A stretch of DNA of 64,000 nt from Casuarina equisetifolia (taxonomy: Eukaryota; Streptophyta; Magnoliopsida; Fagales; Casuarinaceae), in contig CM052356.1 of assembly GCA_028551475.1 (NCBI GenBank), positions 1,870,001-1,934,000 on the forward strand, written 5' to 3'. The notes under the pieces were generated by a model. The model was not told where the DNA came from. It saw only the letters and a program-made list of their open reading frames with translations, and did not search any database. Every line of letters begins with the position of its first letter. Position 1 is the stretch's first letter. A program made the position numbers and the translations under genes. This document shows, piece by piece, positions 11,112 to 22,232 of this stretch.

Positions 11112-11529
11112 TGTTAGAGAAACCATCACCAGCCACGTCAACGCCACATGTCTCCTCCACATTAGCATCCACTGCCACGTCAGCCGTTCAACCACGTCAG
11201 CCTTAACCCATGTACAGATGGGCGACCCGATTGGATCACTCGACCCGCATCACAACCCAATTCTGACCCACGCCGCGTTCTAGGTTCGTGTCATTTCTTC
11301 TCCACTGCTGGCATCGAGTTCTTGCCATATTTGGCTGATTTCTCTTATGTATAGTTTTGATTTTGTAAATCATGTAAAGCAATTATATATTGTAGATCAA
11401 TTGAAAATAAAAATCATCGGGAATTTTCACACAATTGAAACACATAGATTCTAGGGTTTTGTCTCTCATCTTCACCTTGTCGGAATTTTCATTATTCCAG
11501 CCAATTCATAGGATCTTAGATCTCTTTCA
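11112..11529 (+). repeat. copia-1 3' LTR
   Basis: 418 bp, same ends as the 5' LTR, preceded by a G tract and followed by target duplication gtcta. Confidence 0.95.
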
Positions 11530-12223
11530 GTCTAGTTCACAAGTAATGAGGTAATGTTGGAAATTGAGTCCAAATATCATGTCAACAAACTTATTCTCTT
11601 CCTTAAAATCGATGGTTAAGAAAAGAGAACACTTTCACGTATTAGAAAGATAAAAACTAAGATATAATACACATCTTAATTCAACAATATTTTATTATGA
11701 GTGTTCTTCTTTCTTAATAATTATATTTAAGAAGATAATAAATTTTTAACTTGAAATAAAAGTTCAAATTTGAATGTGACATTCAATTACTCATAACAAC
11801 AGGGGTAGAGTTATCTATGATGATTTTTCACATTGAAACAGTAAGTAGATAACGTTAACAGTAAAGTTGCTTAATGACCAACTTTAAGATAAAAGAACCT
11901 TTTCCATCAAGGAGAGTAGGAGGTTTATCAAAATATCATCAGGAATTACCTGTGTGCGATCAGTGCCATTAATGAAGGAGACACCCAGAGGTGTCATACA
12001 GGATTCATCAAAGCTAGACTTCAAACCTGCTCTGTCTTCTGTCAACGGTGACGATGACACCATAGAAGCAGTGTAGATGAGTCGGGATGCAAAGATTAGC
12101 AATGGTCCTAACTGCTGCAATAGCAACTTTAGATGTATCCTTGCATTGTATTTCAGATATTCACAACTTTATTTAGTTGGCAAAATTCTTCAAAGTTCAC
12201 ACGTAAGCTGAGTAAGGAATTAG

Positions 12224-13481
12224 GAAACTGATAACTCTATTTTTATAGAGTTATTTTACCTATTTTAAGCAATAAATAACTTTAATAATTGTGAGAAAAC
12301 ATTTGAACTCCTCTTTATTTACCTAAATTTATCTTGTTTATATAGCACAAGGAGGCAAGGAGAAAAAGGATGAACATGGAGAGTCTGATGCTTATTGTGT
12401 GGCAAAATCGTAATATCAAGATCAAGAGAGTCAAGATGGGCTTGGGCTTTGAATGATTGTTATTAGATTTTATTGTTATTGGGTTTTCTAAATAATTAGA
12501 AAACCTAATCATATTAGGAGTTCAAAGCCTAATTAAATTAAAATTCAAAACCCAATTGTTTTAGATCTCTAAAACCCAATTTTACTAAGATAAGAGTAGG
12601 TCTAAACCTAAACCCTATTTAAGAGAAGAGAGGAGGTAAAAGAAGGAGGAGGAGGAAATTGAGCACAACTCAATAAAGAGGCCAAGAATTCAAGATTTTC
12701 TTGAAGAGAAGACAAAAAGGGTGATAGACTTCTTGTTCTTGGATTCAAGATGCCTTCTTTATTTCTTATTACCATTCTTCCTCATTATTTCTTTATGTTT
12801 TAGTTTATCTTTGTTAGAGCTACGATGTAACCTAATTATGATGGTATGAATTTTATGATTATTACGTTTTGCAAGATATTTTATTTATGTGAAGTTATAT
12901 ATTACGGAGTTTAATGCTTTTAGGTGATTAGCTACCACTTAGATGACTTGATTTGCATGTTAGAGACCGACAGGAAATAGCATGCAGTTGCTTCTTGTAA
13001 TATGCAACCATAGATTAAATATGGATAGACATATACCATATTGTTTGTGTAGCTTTTGGTATAAACTGAGAATATACATAGATCCTAATGCATTTGGTTT
13101 GTTTCAATTCACATATAGAGATATAGTGAATTAATGAACTAAGTAGGTTTGCTATACCTAGACATAGGATAGTAAATAAATTAGGAAGTTCGGCCATCAC
13201 ATAGATATTGTTTCTATTGCAAGCATAAGTAATCAATATTAATACCTAGTAATTATGGTGAAATCATATGCTCTAACATATTTCTTGTATTTAGTTTTCT
13301 TAGACTTAGTTAGTTAATCTATCATCTATCAATTTGGTTTGCTAGATAAATTCTATGAATTATTCACCATTGGTAATTAGTTGGTCTAGTAATCACCAAT
13401 CTTTGTGGGACAATATCTTTCTTATCATTATATTACTTGTTCGACATGTTCACTTGCATATAAATTTCACCGAACAGAAAC
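12224..13481 (+). mobile_element. Solo LTR in reductase intron 2
   Basis: A 1248-bp block (12229-13476) starting TGATAACTC and ending CCGAACA is bounded by the 5-bp direct repeat gaaac (12224-12228 and 13477-13481). The paralogous intron at 2594-2689 is only ~95 bp, lacks this block, and shows the joined flanks (aagct.ag...aggacagacc). Length, TG...CA ends and the 3' region (ctttgtgggacaatat ... ttacttgttcgac) resemble long LTRs of Ty3/gypsy Tat/Athila-type elements; that lineage call is inference. No internal element sequence, so an LTR-LTR recombination product. No genes inside. Confidence 0.85.
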
Positions 13482-13779
13482 GGACAGACCTAGAAGCTTT
13501 GGCTGTTATGCTGCAATGGGGTGGCCACATGAAACACAAATTCGCAGCCTCTAATTGCAGGCTCGAACTCAATGGGATTGTAAATATCAGCTTGAAAGAG
13601 CACCAATCTGTCTTCTGCGTTAGGCAGGGACTTCAGGAGATCTACCTTGGATGTGACTCCTGCAGTTGAAGTTCACATGTAAGGACTTTAGGAGATGCCT
13701 AGACTTGCATCTAGAAGAGAAGTCGAATACAAAAACATATGGAGATACAAGCATACTCCTAAATGCAACAGGCGGGGGG

Positions 13780-13799
13780 GAGGGAGAGAGAGAGAGAGA
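13780..13799. repeat. GA microsatellite in reductase intron 1
   Basis: Short GA run just inside intron 1 of the reductase pseudogene, next to a short G run at 13773-13780. Confidence 0.6.
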
Positions 13800-14017
13800 C
13801 CTAAGTTCCTCAGCGTGGCATTGACGATATAGCCTTTCTCCAGAAGCCTTTTTACAAGCCAGGAAAGCTATATATCCCGAACCTCCAGTTACGCAGACTC
13901 TAGTGCAACTGTTCTCTTCCATATTAAGCCTCTGTTTTTTCCACGACGCAGGCCACCAATGTTATCAAAGCTCAAGCTCAATCTATCCCAATGCTTCCAG
14001 CAATATCACCGCAGCTT

Positions 14018-14031
14018 TTATATAACTTTTG
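14018..14031 (-). promoter_or_regulatory. TATA box of reductase pseudogene
   Basis: Minus strand reads gttatataaaagc about 100 nt upstream of the ATG at 13922, a normal plant TATA distance. The paralogous position upstream of 4298 has decayed. Confidence 0.5.
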
Positions 14032-14199
14032 GCCGGCATACAACCTGTTAAATTTACACGTTGACCAAGGAAGGAAAGAAGACCCTGGTGCCTAATTAAC
14101 ACGTTATCCAATGAAGGAAAGAAGACCCTGGTGCCTAATTTAATAAAAGCAAGTTGCCCAATGAAGAACCATACAGCAAGTAACACGCTTCTTAATTTG

Positions 14200-14660
14200 T
14201 CCTAGCTCCCACCAAAATATGTTTTTCTGTTGAAGTGAATGGAAGACAGCCCTGAGAGAAGAGAAATCAGAGGCAACATGCAGCCGTCTACCTCCATATC
14301 AGCCGATTCCGCGAGTCCGTCCTCTTCTCAGGACGCGCCAAAGCCACAACTGCATTTACTAAATTCAAACCACGTGGCCAGTACAGCGCAGCACGTCGTC
14401 GTCTTTTTTCTATCAGATCTCACGGCCTGACGACAGCTTGGATTGTTCTTTTCATCCAGTGACTTGGAACGAAAACATCTTCTGATATTTAATGCTTAAC
14501 TTTTATAAATACACCAGCTCGGTAGCCTGCGATTGTGATTTTCAAGTTACTTTAGAGGTATCTGTTTTTAGTTTAATATAAATCTTATTTGCTAAGATTT
14601 TTTTGTTTATGTTAATGTACTTGATTCTTTCGGCCGTGCATGATTTCTCTTTCTCTGTAA
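14200..14660. other. GC-richer upstream region, no gene supported
   Basis: Contains a G-box (ccacgtgg near 14373) and a plus-strand tttataaatacacc TATA-like motif near 14492. A 63-codon plus frame at 14239-14430 has no homology I recognise. Probably promoter-distal DNA of the reductase copy; a transcript on the plus strand cannot be excluded. Confidence 0.35.
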
Positions 14661-15374
14661 GAGCACTTATCTTTTTAAAAAGGATTGGGTTGCTACCGAG
14701 GACCATGAGGACATGATTTATTTTCTCTACTTTTGACTAGTTCATCCTTTCTGTTTGGACCTAACCTTAAGAACAATATAGTCTATAGATGATATAGATC
14801 AAACAAAAGCCTTACTGTTCAAGAAACCTGGAATTCAAAACCCCAAGCGTCGAAATAGATGCCTCCATTAATATATTCATGTCTGTATTAAACAATTACA
14901 CACTACATAGAGATGTGTATTTTATAATGGTAATTTAAAGATGGACCCTTAATTTTAGAAGATATGAGGTTTTTTCATAATATTTTAAATTTTGAGATGA
15001 ATATTCACATTTATAAAGCTAAAGGTCCATTCTCACACTATTAACGTAGAATACACGTCTCTAGCATATAATACCAAGTAAAACAAAAATGGAACTTTCA
15101 AATAGACCTTGAGGGCACCATGCATCGGTTTCCGCTTATGTGCTTTGTCTGTGAAAGTGAAGTTCCAGCACATCTATGCATTAGATGTGTTTCTAAGTTT
15201 TGAACAGAATCTAGACTTAAAAAGCATTCTAAAGAAGAAAGTTCATCTCCTTCCTATCAAAAGAAACGAAAACGCTTCTTTTTCTGCATTATAAGACTTG
15301 GGAAAGGTTGAAGAAATGAGAGACTTCTTTATCAGTTTAGCAAAGATTCTTCCATTAAAGAAATCCTGTTGAAG

Positions 15375-17275
15375 GGGGTAGCTTAGCGTGGATTTTGAGG
15401 CACACTAGATGCTTGCATGAGGGTCTTAGTGAGTGAACGACTGTAGCGCAGGGGATGGCCTGAGTTTTCTCGTCTCTCTCTCCTCAGGTAGCGAAGCAGT
15501 CCCTTGCGTTCGGCGCTGCATTGGAGAGACAGTGTAAGCCACTTGTTTGTAAACCTAAACCGCAAAGCAAAGCAACGGTAATAAAGTAGGGAGGTCTATC
15601 CATTGGCAATAAGTGGTAAACTTTTGTCATTAATAAAATTCATGTTTATTACTTATAATATTGGATATAACATCTTCAACACATGCTCTATAGTCAATAG
15701 CGTAAACGATAATTGAGGTACGGAAAGTTACATCAAGAAATAAATTATAACTTTGATATTATGATAAAATACGAAGACTCACCTTGAAACTCATAGAAAA
15801 ATAGGTAATAAATATCCATTATCAATAATACCAAGTCTATATGTCATCATTTTTAAATAAAATATAGTATTATCAACAAACAATATGCTTTCCTTGATGT
15901 TCGAGACAGTAGACCACTTTCGCTCTAGCTTTTGAGTTTTCTTTTAAAAGGGTTGGACCTATTCAACCCATCCTTAATTTATATTTTTGGTATATATCTA
16001 TATTTCATATAATACAAAATCCTTCAATGTTATGCAAAGATTGAATCTTTTCATTTAAAATCCAAAATTTATATAATATTGAAGTTACGTCTCCAAATTG
16101 TAACATGAAATAATGTTTAGGACATTATTAAAGGACTCCTATTTGTAATGGGATAAACTAGAGAATGCATATCATAAATTAAACAAAAATGTTTGAAACC
16201 CTACAAAGACTTGAACATCATGTAAATTTTCGAGTTTAAGGAAAGAGATTCAATGTTTGCAAAATGTTTGAAGAACGAGGGTCTTTGATCTCCTATCCGG
16301 CTGTGAGAGAAGATGAAGAGGAGTTTCGTTGCCTGTCTGAGAAACGGAGCCGAAAGAGCTCATCATGATCATGACGAGGGAAAAAACTGATGATGTCTGG
16401 TAAAGAAAGAGCCCACCTTAAATCCTGCCGCCAAAGTGGGCAGCGGGTAGCACGTGTCCTACGGCAGCATGTCCAAAGCTTCTTTATTTTATCTTTTATG
16501 ATTAGCTAAGAATTAAATTTTGAATAAAATTGATATCGATGGCTCATTCTTAGTGAGAGAGAGCTTTGTAGTCTTCGGCTCTTCGTATGTGCTCTTTTGT
16601 GTAGTTTCTAATTGGGCCGTTCGGCCTGCGATGACGATTTCTCAAACTAATTTTCATTTATTTATCTTTAATTTAACGTAAAACTAACTTCTAGTTTCTG
16701 CTTATATTTGATTTCTTAACAGACAACGTTTAAGTTTTTATATCACAATCTCTGTACTAATACTCTTAAGAGCAAAATAACATTGTTCTAATTGAACTTA
16801 ATACTTCTCCAAGTGTCTTATTTATATCTTTTTTGAGGACCTAATAGTATTTAAGACATAAATCCCATTTGAAAGTATAACTTCTTATAGTAAAACTTAA
16901 ATAAAGAAAATGTCTCTTTAACTTTAGAACTAGTTTTTGTTTTGAACTCTTTAATTTTGATATCAAAATATAAGTTGAATATGTTTCATCTTACATAATT
17001 TTGAATCTAATGTCATTTAATGTGTAAGGACATATGTATAGGATGAAAATCTTACAATATAATTTCTTATAATAAAAATTAAATAAAAGAATATCCTTTT
17101 ATCTTTAAAAGTAACTTCTATAAACTTTCTAACTATAACAACTATCTTCACTCATCCTTATAAGTCTAACAAGTATCTTTACTCACCCTTCAATAAGTAT
17201 CTATACAGAAACCGTGTTTCTCAATAACGCCCTCTAATAACTATATTTGTCCATGCATCCCTTCACCATCCCTCA
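15375..17275. other. Intergenic, no gene identified
   Basis: Two GC-richer patches (15390-15560 and 16290-16470) stand out but show no recognisable domain or exon chain; the rest is AT-rich. Confidence 0.4.
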
Positions 17276-17279
17276 CGGG

Positions 17280-17540
17280 ATGTGACACTCTAAACCAAAA
17301 GTGATAGCAAATACTACTAAAGCATTGAACTTTAAGGATTGTTGTGCCTACAAAATTGAACTTTTCCAATCTAATTAGTGGCCAACTAAGTCCCTTTTCC
17401 AACATATCTATGATAAAGTTCTCAAGAATGCAAGAGATGCGTGCCTGCGTTTTCAATAAACCACCCCCAAGTTCCAAGTTGGACCAATTTTGATCCCAGC
17501 TCTTACGAATTGGACCATTTAAAGCCCTTTCCAAACAGTT
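17280..17540 (-). repeat. Reductase-cluster intron/flank segment, third copy
   Basis: Aligns with 3600-3735 joined to 3950-4035. No exon follows it, so it is an orphan piece of the duplicated unit. Confidence 0.6.
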
Positions 17541-17819
17541 CAAAATTTAAATTGTTAGAAAGAGAATTTGTAATCAGCCCTAAAAGATTTTTTTTATCCC
17601 TTATAATCAATTAGATAATTGATTAGAGAGTAATTTCAATAGGTTACTAGGGTGAGATGGATTTGGTGTTGAGGTGACATGATCTAAATTACCTTCCAAA
17701 ATTAATTGTCTTTGTGTAAGTGTGTTTACTAGCTTTGTTTATAGGAAAAACACATTAACCCACATCTTTAAGAAGAAAAGAGAAAAAGACATTAGAGACC
17801 TAATTTACCCTCATCCCCC

Positions 17820-18460
17820 ACTTAGGTTGCTTTGGGAGCCAATAGGGTTGGTAAAAGTATGAAGGCAAAGGCACATACCTTGCTTATTAGGTTACAAATA
17901 TGTCATGCTTGTGGTACTACTCCAATGGAAATTGAAGTAGATTCACTAAGTGTTAATGAAAAGCGTAATTGGTGAGTACAAGCCCCCATAGGAAGTTGAA
18001 TACATTATCTCCTAACATAAATCACTTATCATTTTATAGGTTAGAGTTCAACATGCTTATAGAGAAGGCAATTTCCTTGTTCACAAACTAGCTAATCATG
18101 GTCATTTTGTTAATGGGTAACAAATATATGGTACAGTAGGAACTCTTCCTCGAGGATTCCTTCACTTATGTTGTGTAAGCCAACTTGCTTGGAGTAATAT
18201 TGTCTACCATAAAAATATGGTTATTTTTCTATAGTGTATGGTTTTATGCTTTTGTTTGTAATGCTCTTATTTTATAGATTTTGTAATGGGCAGCCATTTG
18301 TGCTATTTAACTTGTCTTTCTTTGATTGTTTACATTTTAGTTGGATCCTTTACTAAGGATGAAATAGCATAGGGTTGGGTTTTATGTCCTACCCTTTGTG
18401 TTTTGCATTTAAGATATGGTTATTATGCCAAACCTTGTAGTATTCAATAAAATAGCCAAG
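17820..18460 (+). mobile_element. LINE (non-LTR retrotransposon) 3' fragment
   Basis: Plus-strand reading frames, broken by stops, give a plant LINE RNase H-like end: TPMEIEVDSLSVNEK, then after a gap VQHAYREGNFLVHKLANHG and LPRGFLHLCC. A ~400-bp AT-rich 3' untranslated region follows, ending in tatggttattatgcc and a short tail. Typical of 5'-truncated L1-like insertions in plants. No clear target duplication found. Confidence 0.7.
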
Positions 18461-18647
18461 ATATCAAAGGCAAATCAAAGCTACATTTATGTAGAAACCA
18501 AATTAAAAGTAAGAATTAAATGAGAGAAATTTGAAAAGTAACATAACTATGAACCCTAGATTTAAAGGTGTAATTGAGGGAGGACAAAGACTATAGGTCC
18601 TACAAGTGGAAGATGGCTAGGGTTTAGTTATTAGAACTAATGGCCAA

Positions 18648-18982
18648 TGAAGAATTTCTAAATTAGTATAGAACATGTTGCAAATCATTGTCAAACTTGC
18701 ATTAATGGGAGAAGAACATTCTACAAGATATAACAAAAATGCAAATAATTGACAAAGCAAAAGCTATTATGCTTGTAACAAAGTAACGCAGAGAATCAAT
18801 GAAATGAATTCTATAAAGATACAAACAAATCAAAATTGGTTAGCATAAGTCATCCTTTCAGTTTTGATTGGTTTGGCTAGCCATGAAGATGCCTTTCCAC
18901 CATGAAAATTTGATTCCACATCAAGCTATCGATTACCTCTAATTATGGAGAAAGCCACTTATAGTTCATATGATCATCAACA
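18648..18982 (-). repeat. copia-3 3' LTR
   Basis: 335 bp; shares gaa.aatt...ttgg and gattga-rich blocks with 21868-22227 but lacks ~25 net bases around position 18880. Confidence 0.75.
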
Positions 18983-19049
18983 CCCCTTCTCGAGCTTAGG
19001 GTTAACAAAAATCCAAATGACCAAGCTTGCTAAGGAAATGGTACCGCTT

Positions 19050-21200
19050 ACTTGTTCCTAGTTCTTTGTCAAAATGTCTATAGGTTGATCATTACTCTCA
19101 ATATGCATAGTGCTAAGTAGACCATAACAGATTTTTCATGAATTAGTTGACAAGAAACATCAATGTGTTAAGTGCTTTGATAATGACTAGATTTTCTACT
19201 AATTTTTATACCTCATTATCAAAATAAAGAAGAACAAGTTATGGTACATCAATTTTCATATCTTTTAATAACTTAACTTGCCAGACAATTTCATAAGTTG
19301 TTGTTACCATCACTTGATATTTTGCTTCAATTGATGAAATAGTGACAACTTGCTACATTTTGCTCTTTTAGGAAATTACTATATGACCAAGGGTGAAACA
19401 AAAACCAATAGTAGAATGATGACTCATAGAACATTTGGTATAACAAGCATCACAATAAGCTTATAAAAGAAAGCCACCACACAAAGTAAAAAATAAACCT
19501 AGTTTTGTTATTCCTTCCATATACTTGACTATTCGAATATTTGCTTCCTAGTGTGAACTTTCCAAAAATGCATAAACTAACTTAACAAGTGCATTGGAAA
19601 TGAAATTTTAGGTCATGTCATATCAAGGTAGTTCTACTTCGTAATCAACTATTGATAATTAAGAATATCCTCAATGGTGGATCTTCAAAGTTTGGATAGA
19701 CTTATTTGTCATACTTAAGGCTAATAATCACATTTTAGACACTAATTCCAAGATATACTTCCTTTATTCAAGATGCATTCCTTGTGTATTCAAAGCATCT
19801 CAACCTTAAGAAAATATTTAAGTGCTCCTAAATTCTTTATATAAAAAGTGAAACATAAATAAGATGTTGATCTCTTGTGCATCATCTCCAATAATTAAAA
19901 TATCATCCACAAAAATGAGCATTATAACCATATGATCATTCTAAGCCTTAGTAAAAAGAGAAAGATAAGCTTAATAATCTTATAAAATATGAAGAAAAAA
20001 ATGGAGACAATTTCTTCAATCTTTTAGAAACCCTAAGAATGCATCATATGAACACAATGTATGAAATGCTGAAATTGATAATGTATTCAATGATTTCAGA
20101 TTGTACAATTAACCACTATCTCCTAAACTGTTAGCTACATAACAGATCAATTTCTTTCTAGCTCAGTGGTGTTCTCTGAGCCAAATCCTGACTGGCCGTC
20201 CCACCAGTCATGGGTTCGAACCCCGTCCCCCCTCCCCCGGGTGCATGCGTAAAAAAAATAAAAAATAAAAAAACCACGATCTTTAGGCCAGAGGTTTGTA
20301 TATACATTGCTATAAATTAATACACAGAATTTGTGTAAGAATGGAATGATTTATTGGTTAATGGCGATGCCAGAAATTGACGAAAACTTCATTGAGGAAA
20401 ACTTCAATTCTTGCCAACCAAGTTTGAAATCGGATTCAATAGTTTCCCTCTTGCTTCGGTGTTTACGGTGGCAAACTTTTCAATGTCTTGTTGTTGCCTT
20501 ATTTGGTCAGATTTGTAATCTTGGTTGGTGCGGTTATTGAGCCTTGCGAGATGCAGGTCGGAGACGACGATGGTTGTGTGGCACGACGAGTGTGGTGAGT
20601 GCAAGGGCTGACATGACTGGGTTTTGCACATGGATGTAAGTTGAGTTGATGTGATTGCTAAGGTGGAGATCCGGCGTGTATTGTCTTCATGGAGTGCTGA
20701 TGTAGTTTTGACCAGAATTTTATTTTCTAATAGAGTAATCGTATATAGCTGCTTATAACCAATAGATATCAAGGCTTCAGCAAACTTTTCATTCATTGTT
20801 GTGATGTTTGTTTTAATCTATAGAGGGATTTCTTTAATCTGCATACTTTAATCTCCCTTTAAATGAATTCCCAAGCAGTGCCCCAACATAAACTTTCTTC
20901 TTTTAAATCTCCTTATAAGAAGGTTTATGGATACCCATTTGATGAATAATCCTTCCATGTTAAGAAGCAATAGATATGGTACTTTTGATAGTTTGACTTC
21001 ATTGGAAGAGAAAATGTTTCATGGCAATTTATTTCTTTCTTTGAACTATAATCCTTAGCCATTAATTGAGTCTTATAACACTCAATACTTTCATCAAAAT
21101 GATACTTAACCTTATATCTATTTACATCCTATGGATTTTCTCCCAAGTGCAAATCTACTAGTTTTCATGTAATGTATAACTCTAAAGCTTTCATCTTCTG
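19050..21200 (-). pseudogene. copia-3 RT and RNase H remnants
   Basis: Minus-strand fragments in order: a KVKYHFDESIECYKT-like RT start near 21100; NEKFAEALISIGYKQ near 20740-20795; the RT catalytic motif as FVDD near 19895-19910; RNase H SSIEAKYQVM near 19320-19345; and a DILTKEL-like C-terminal motif near 19055-19075. All are separated by stops and shifts. Between the second and third, 20060-20735 is foreign DNA carrying a SINE. Confidence 0.75.
20153..20276 (+). mobile_element. tRNA-derived SINE
   Basis: Pol III-type internal promoter: A-box-like tagctcagtggt at about 20159-20170 and B-box gggttcgaacccc at about 20212-20224, then a C-rich stretch and a 3' tail of A runs broken by T (to about 20276). 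The spacing and lack of tRNA folding downstream indicate a SINE rather than a tRNA gene. Exact ends and target duplication not resolved. Confidence 0.75.
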
Positions 21201-21867
21201 ATCCGTGAAACCTCTCCATTTAGAATCTCTAATTACCTTATCATAAAAGGTTCGTTCAATGTCTGGGGAGATGACAACTAGAAATTGTTGGTGTGGAACA
21301 AGTGTTTGACTATAAGAGATATGGTCATTCAAGTCTATGATGATTGGAATCGGGGAATGTACCTTTCAGTGAACGAACCCGATGGGCTCTCTAATTGCAT
21401 TCATCTTTGGTACCCAATTACGAACCTTTGATCTTTTTCTTCTTCTAAGCTTGAGGAATGATGCAAGGCGAGCATGGTGATGGCGATTGTGAATTGGTCA
21501 ACATTCTGGAAGCAATGATCATAAATTATCGAGCTACTAGGTGTTCGTTGAAAGTCCTGGCTGAAGGATGATCAAAAATTGCAATAAGTATTCGAAGTAC
21601 TCCAGGTGAGAAATAGTCAATTGTTGGTCGTCAAATAGGAAACGAGATCAAAAAAAGACCATGTTTGTAATGCACGAATTGAGAGCTAGATTTTATTATT
21701 ATTTTTTTAAAAAAAGACAATGAATTGTTAATTGCCCACCAATTGTTTGATGAAATGTCTAACTCAAGTTACAGGTATTAAAAATTATGCTGAAGCAAGG
21801 TGAAATCAAAGCGATTGTATTAGAACCAAAAACTTGATCATTACCTAGGACTAACACTGTAATACCA

Positions 21868-22227
21868 CGAAGAATTCTTGGATTAGTCTAAAATGATGCA
21901 AATCATTTTGAAACTAAGATTAATGGGAGAAAAACGTTCTACAAGATACAACAAAAATGCAAAGAATTTATAAAGCAAAAGCCTATTTTGCTTGAAATGA
22001 ATTATAGAAAGGTACAAAAGAATCAATTGGTTTGCATGAGTCATCTTCTCGGTTTTGATTGGTGTGGGCAGCGTGAGTCATGTTGCCCACCTGTGTGCCT
22101 TTTAATTGTGAAGATGCCCTCTACAAGCTTCAGCAATTTTAAGTTGTCCACCATGGAAACTTGATTTCACGTCAAGCTATTGATTGCCTTCCATTGTGGA
22201 GAATTTGAGCTCCGATGATCCTTAACA
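21868..22227 (-). repeat. copia-3 5' LTR
   Basis: 360 bp; on the minus strand starts TGTTAAGGATC and ends just before the tggtatta primer-site relic at 21860-21867. Confidence 0.75.
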
Positions 22228-22232
22228 ACCAA

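Larger units (their letters stand above)
6237..11534 (+). mobile_element. Ty1/copia LTR retrotransposon, decayed (copia-1)
   Basis: Complete outline: 418-bp LTRs at 6242-6659 and 11112-11529 (TG...CA), 5-bp target duplication gtcta at 6237-6241 and 11530-11534, a short primer-binding match tggtatca at 6660, and a G-rich tract (gggggggg) right before the 3' LTR. Gene order gag, protease, integrase, reverse transcriptase, RNase H defines Ty1/copia. LTRs differ at about 40 of 418 sites, nearly all transitions, so this is an old insertion. It sits in intron 3 of the reductase pseudogene, antisense to it. Coding region carries many stops and shifts, so it cannot make its own proteins. Confidence 0.95.
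5454..13922 (-). pseudogene. DFR/ANR-like NADPH reductase pseudogene, split by two LTR insertions
   Basis: Most complete copy of the cluster. Exons (minus): 13922-13801, 13659-13490, 12139-11950, 6027-5684, 5579-5454, nearly all with GT..AG borders. The family (extended short-chain dehydrogenases such as dihydroflavonol reductase, anthocyanidin reductase and relatives) reduces flavonoid or related carbonyls with NADPH. Visible: Rossmann motif GGSGYIA in exon 1; LLKSLPNAEDRLV and FEPAIRGCEFVFHVATP in exon 2; RLIYTAS (catalytic Ser region) in exon 3; GYTKSKTLAEKEA (the family's YxxxK active site) and GLVGGEALLPYIPTSVG in exon 4; EDCVACGRRLGAL in exon 5. Damage: a one-base insertion in exon 1 after GYIA; TAG at the exon 2 end; a frame change in exon 3 between AVRTIANLCI and RLIYTAS; loss of ~12 residues between SLKLLQ and DVCRAHIFC; a one-base deletion before the C-terminus. 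Intron 2 holds a solo LTR, intron 3 a copia element. Confidence 0.85.
18643..22232 (-). mobile_element. Ancient Ty1/copia element (copia-3), minus orientation
   Basis: Diverged direct repeats at 18648-18982 (335 bp) and 21868-22227 (360 bp) act as LTRs; on the minus strand they begin TGTT. Flanking bases gccaa (18643-18647) and accaa (22228-22232) are a 4/5 target duplication. A purine tract (gagaagggg on the minus strand) abuts the 3' LTR and a tggtatta primer-site relic follows the 5' LTR. Pol remnants lie between in the right order. The 5' half (gag to integrase) is missing or unreadable, and ~0.7 kb including a SINE interrupts RT. Confidence 0.8.

Noticed and set aside
14239..14430. 63-codon plus-strand open frame
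   Set aside because: Ser/Pro-rich, no homology, not conserved in the paralogous flank at 4.7-5.3 kb.
16290..16470. GC-richer patch with a short minus reading MSSFGSVSQTGNETPLHLL
   Set aside because: No family match, no splice context, and no continuation found.
20159..20224. Possible tRNA gene (A- and B-box present)
   Set aside because: Spacing, lack of a cloverleaf and a downstream A-rich tail fit a SINE better.
20404..20796. 130-codon minus-strand frame as a gene
   Set aside because: Its first ~15 codons are a copia RT relic and the rest is the unidentified insert; not a real protein.
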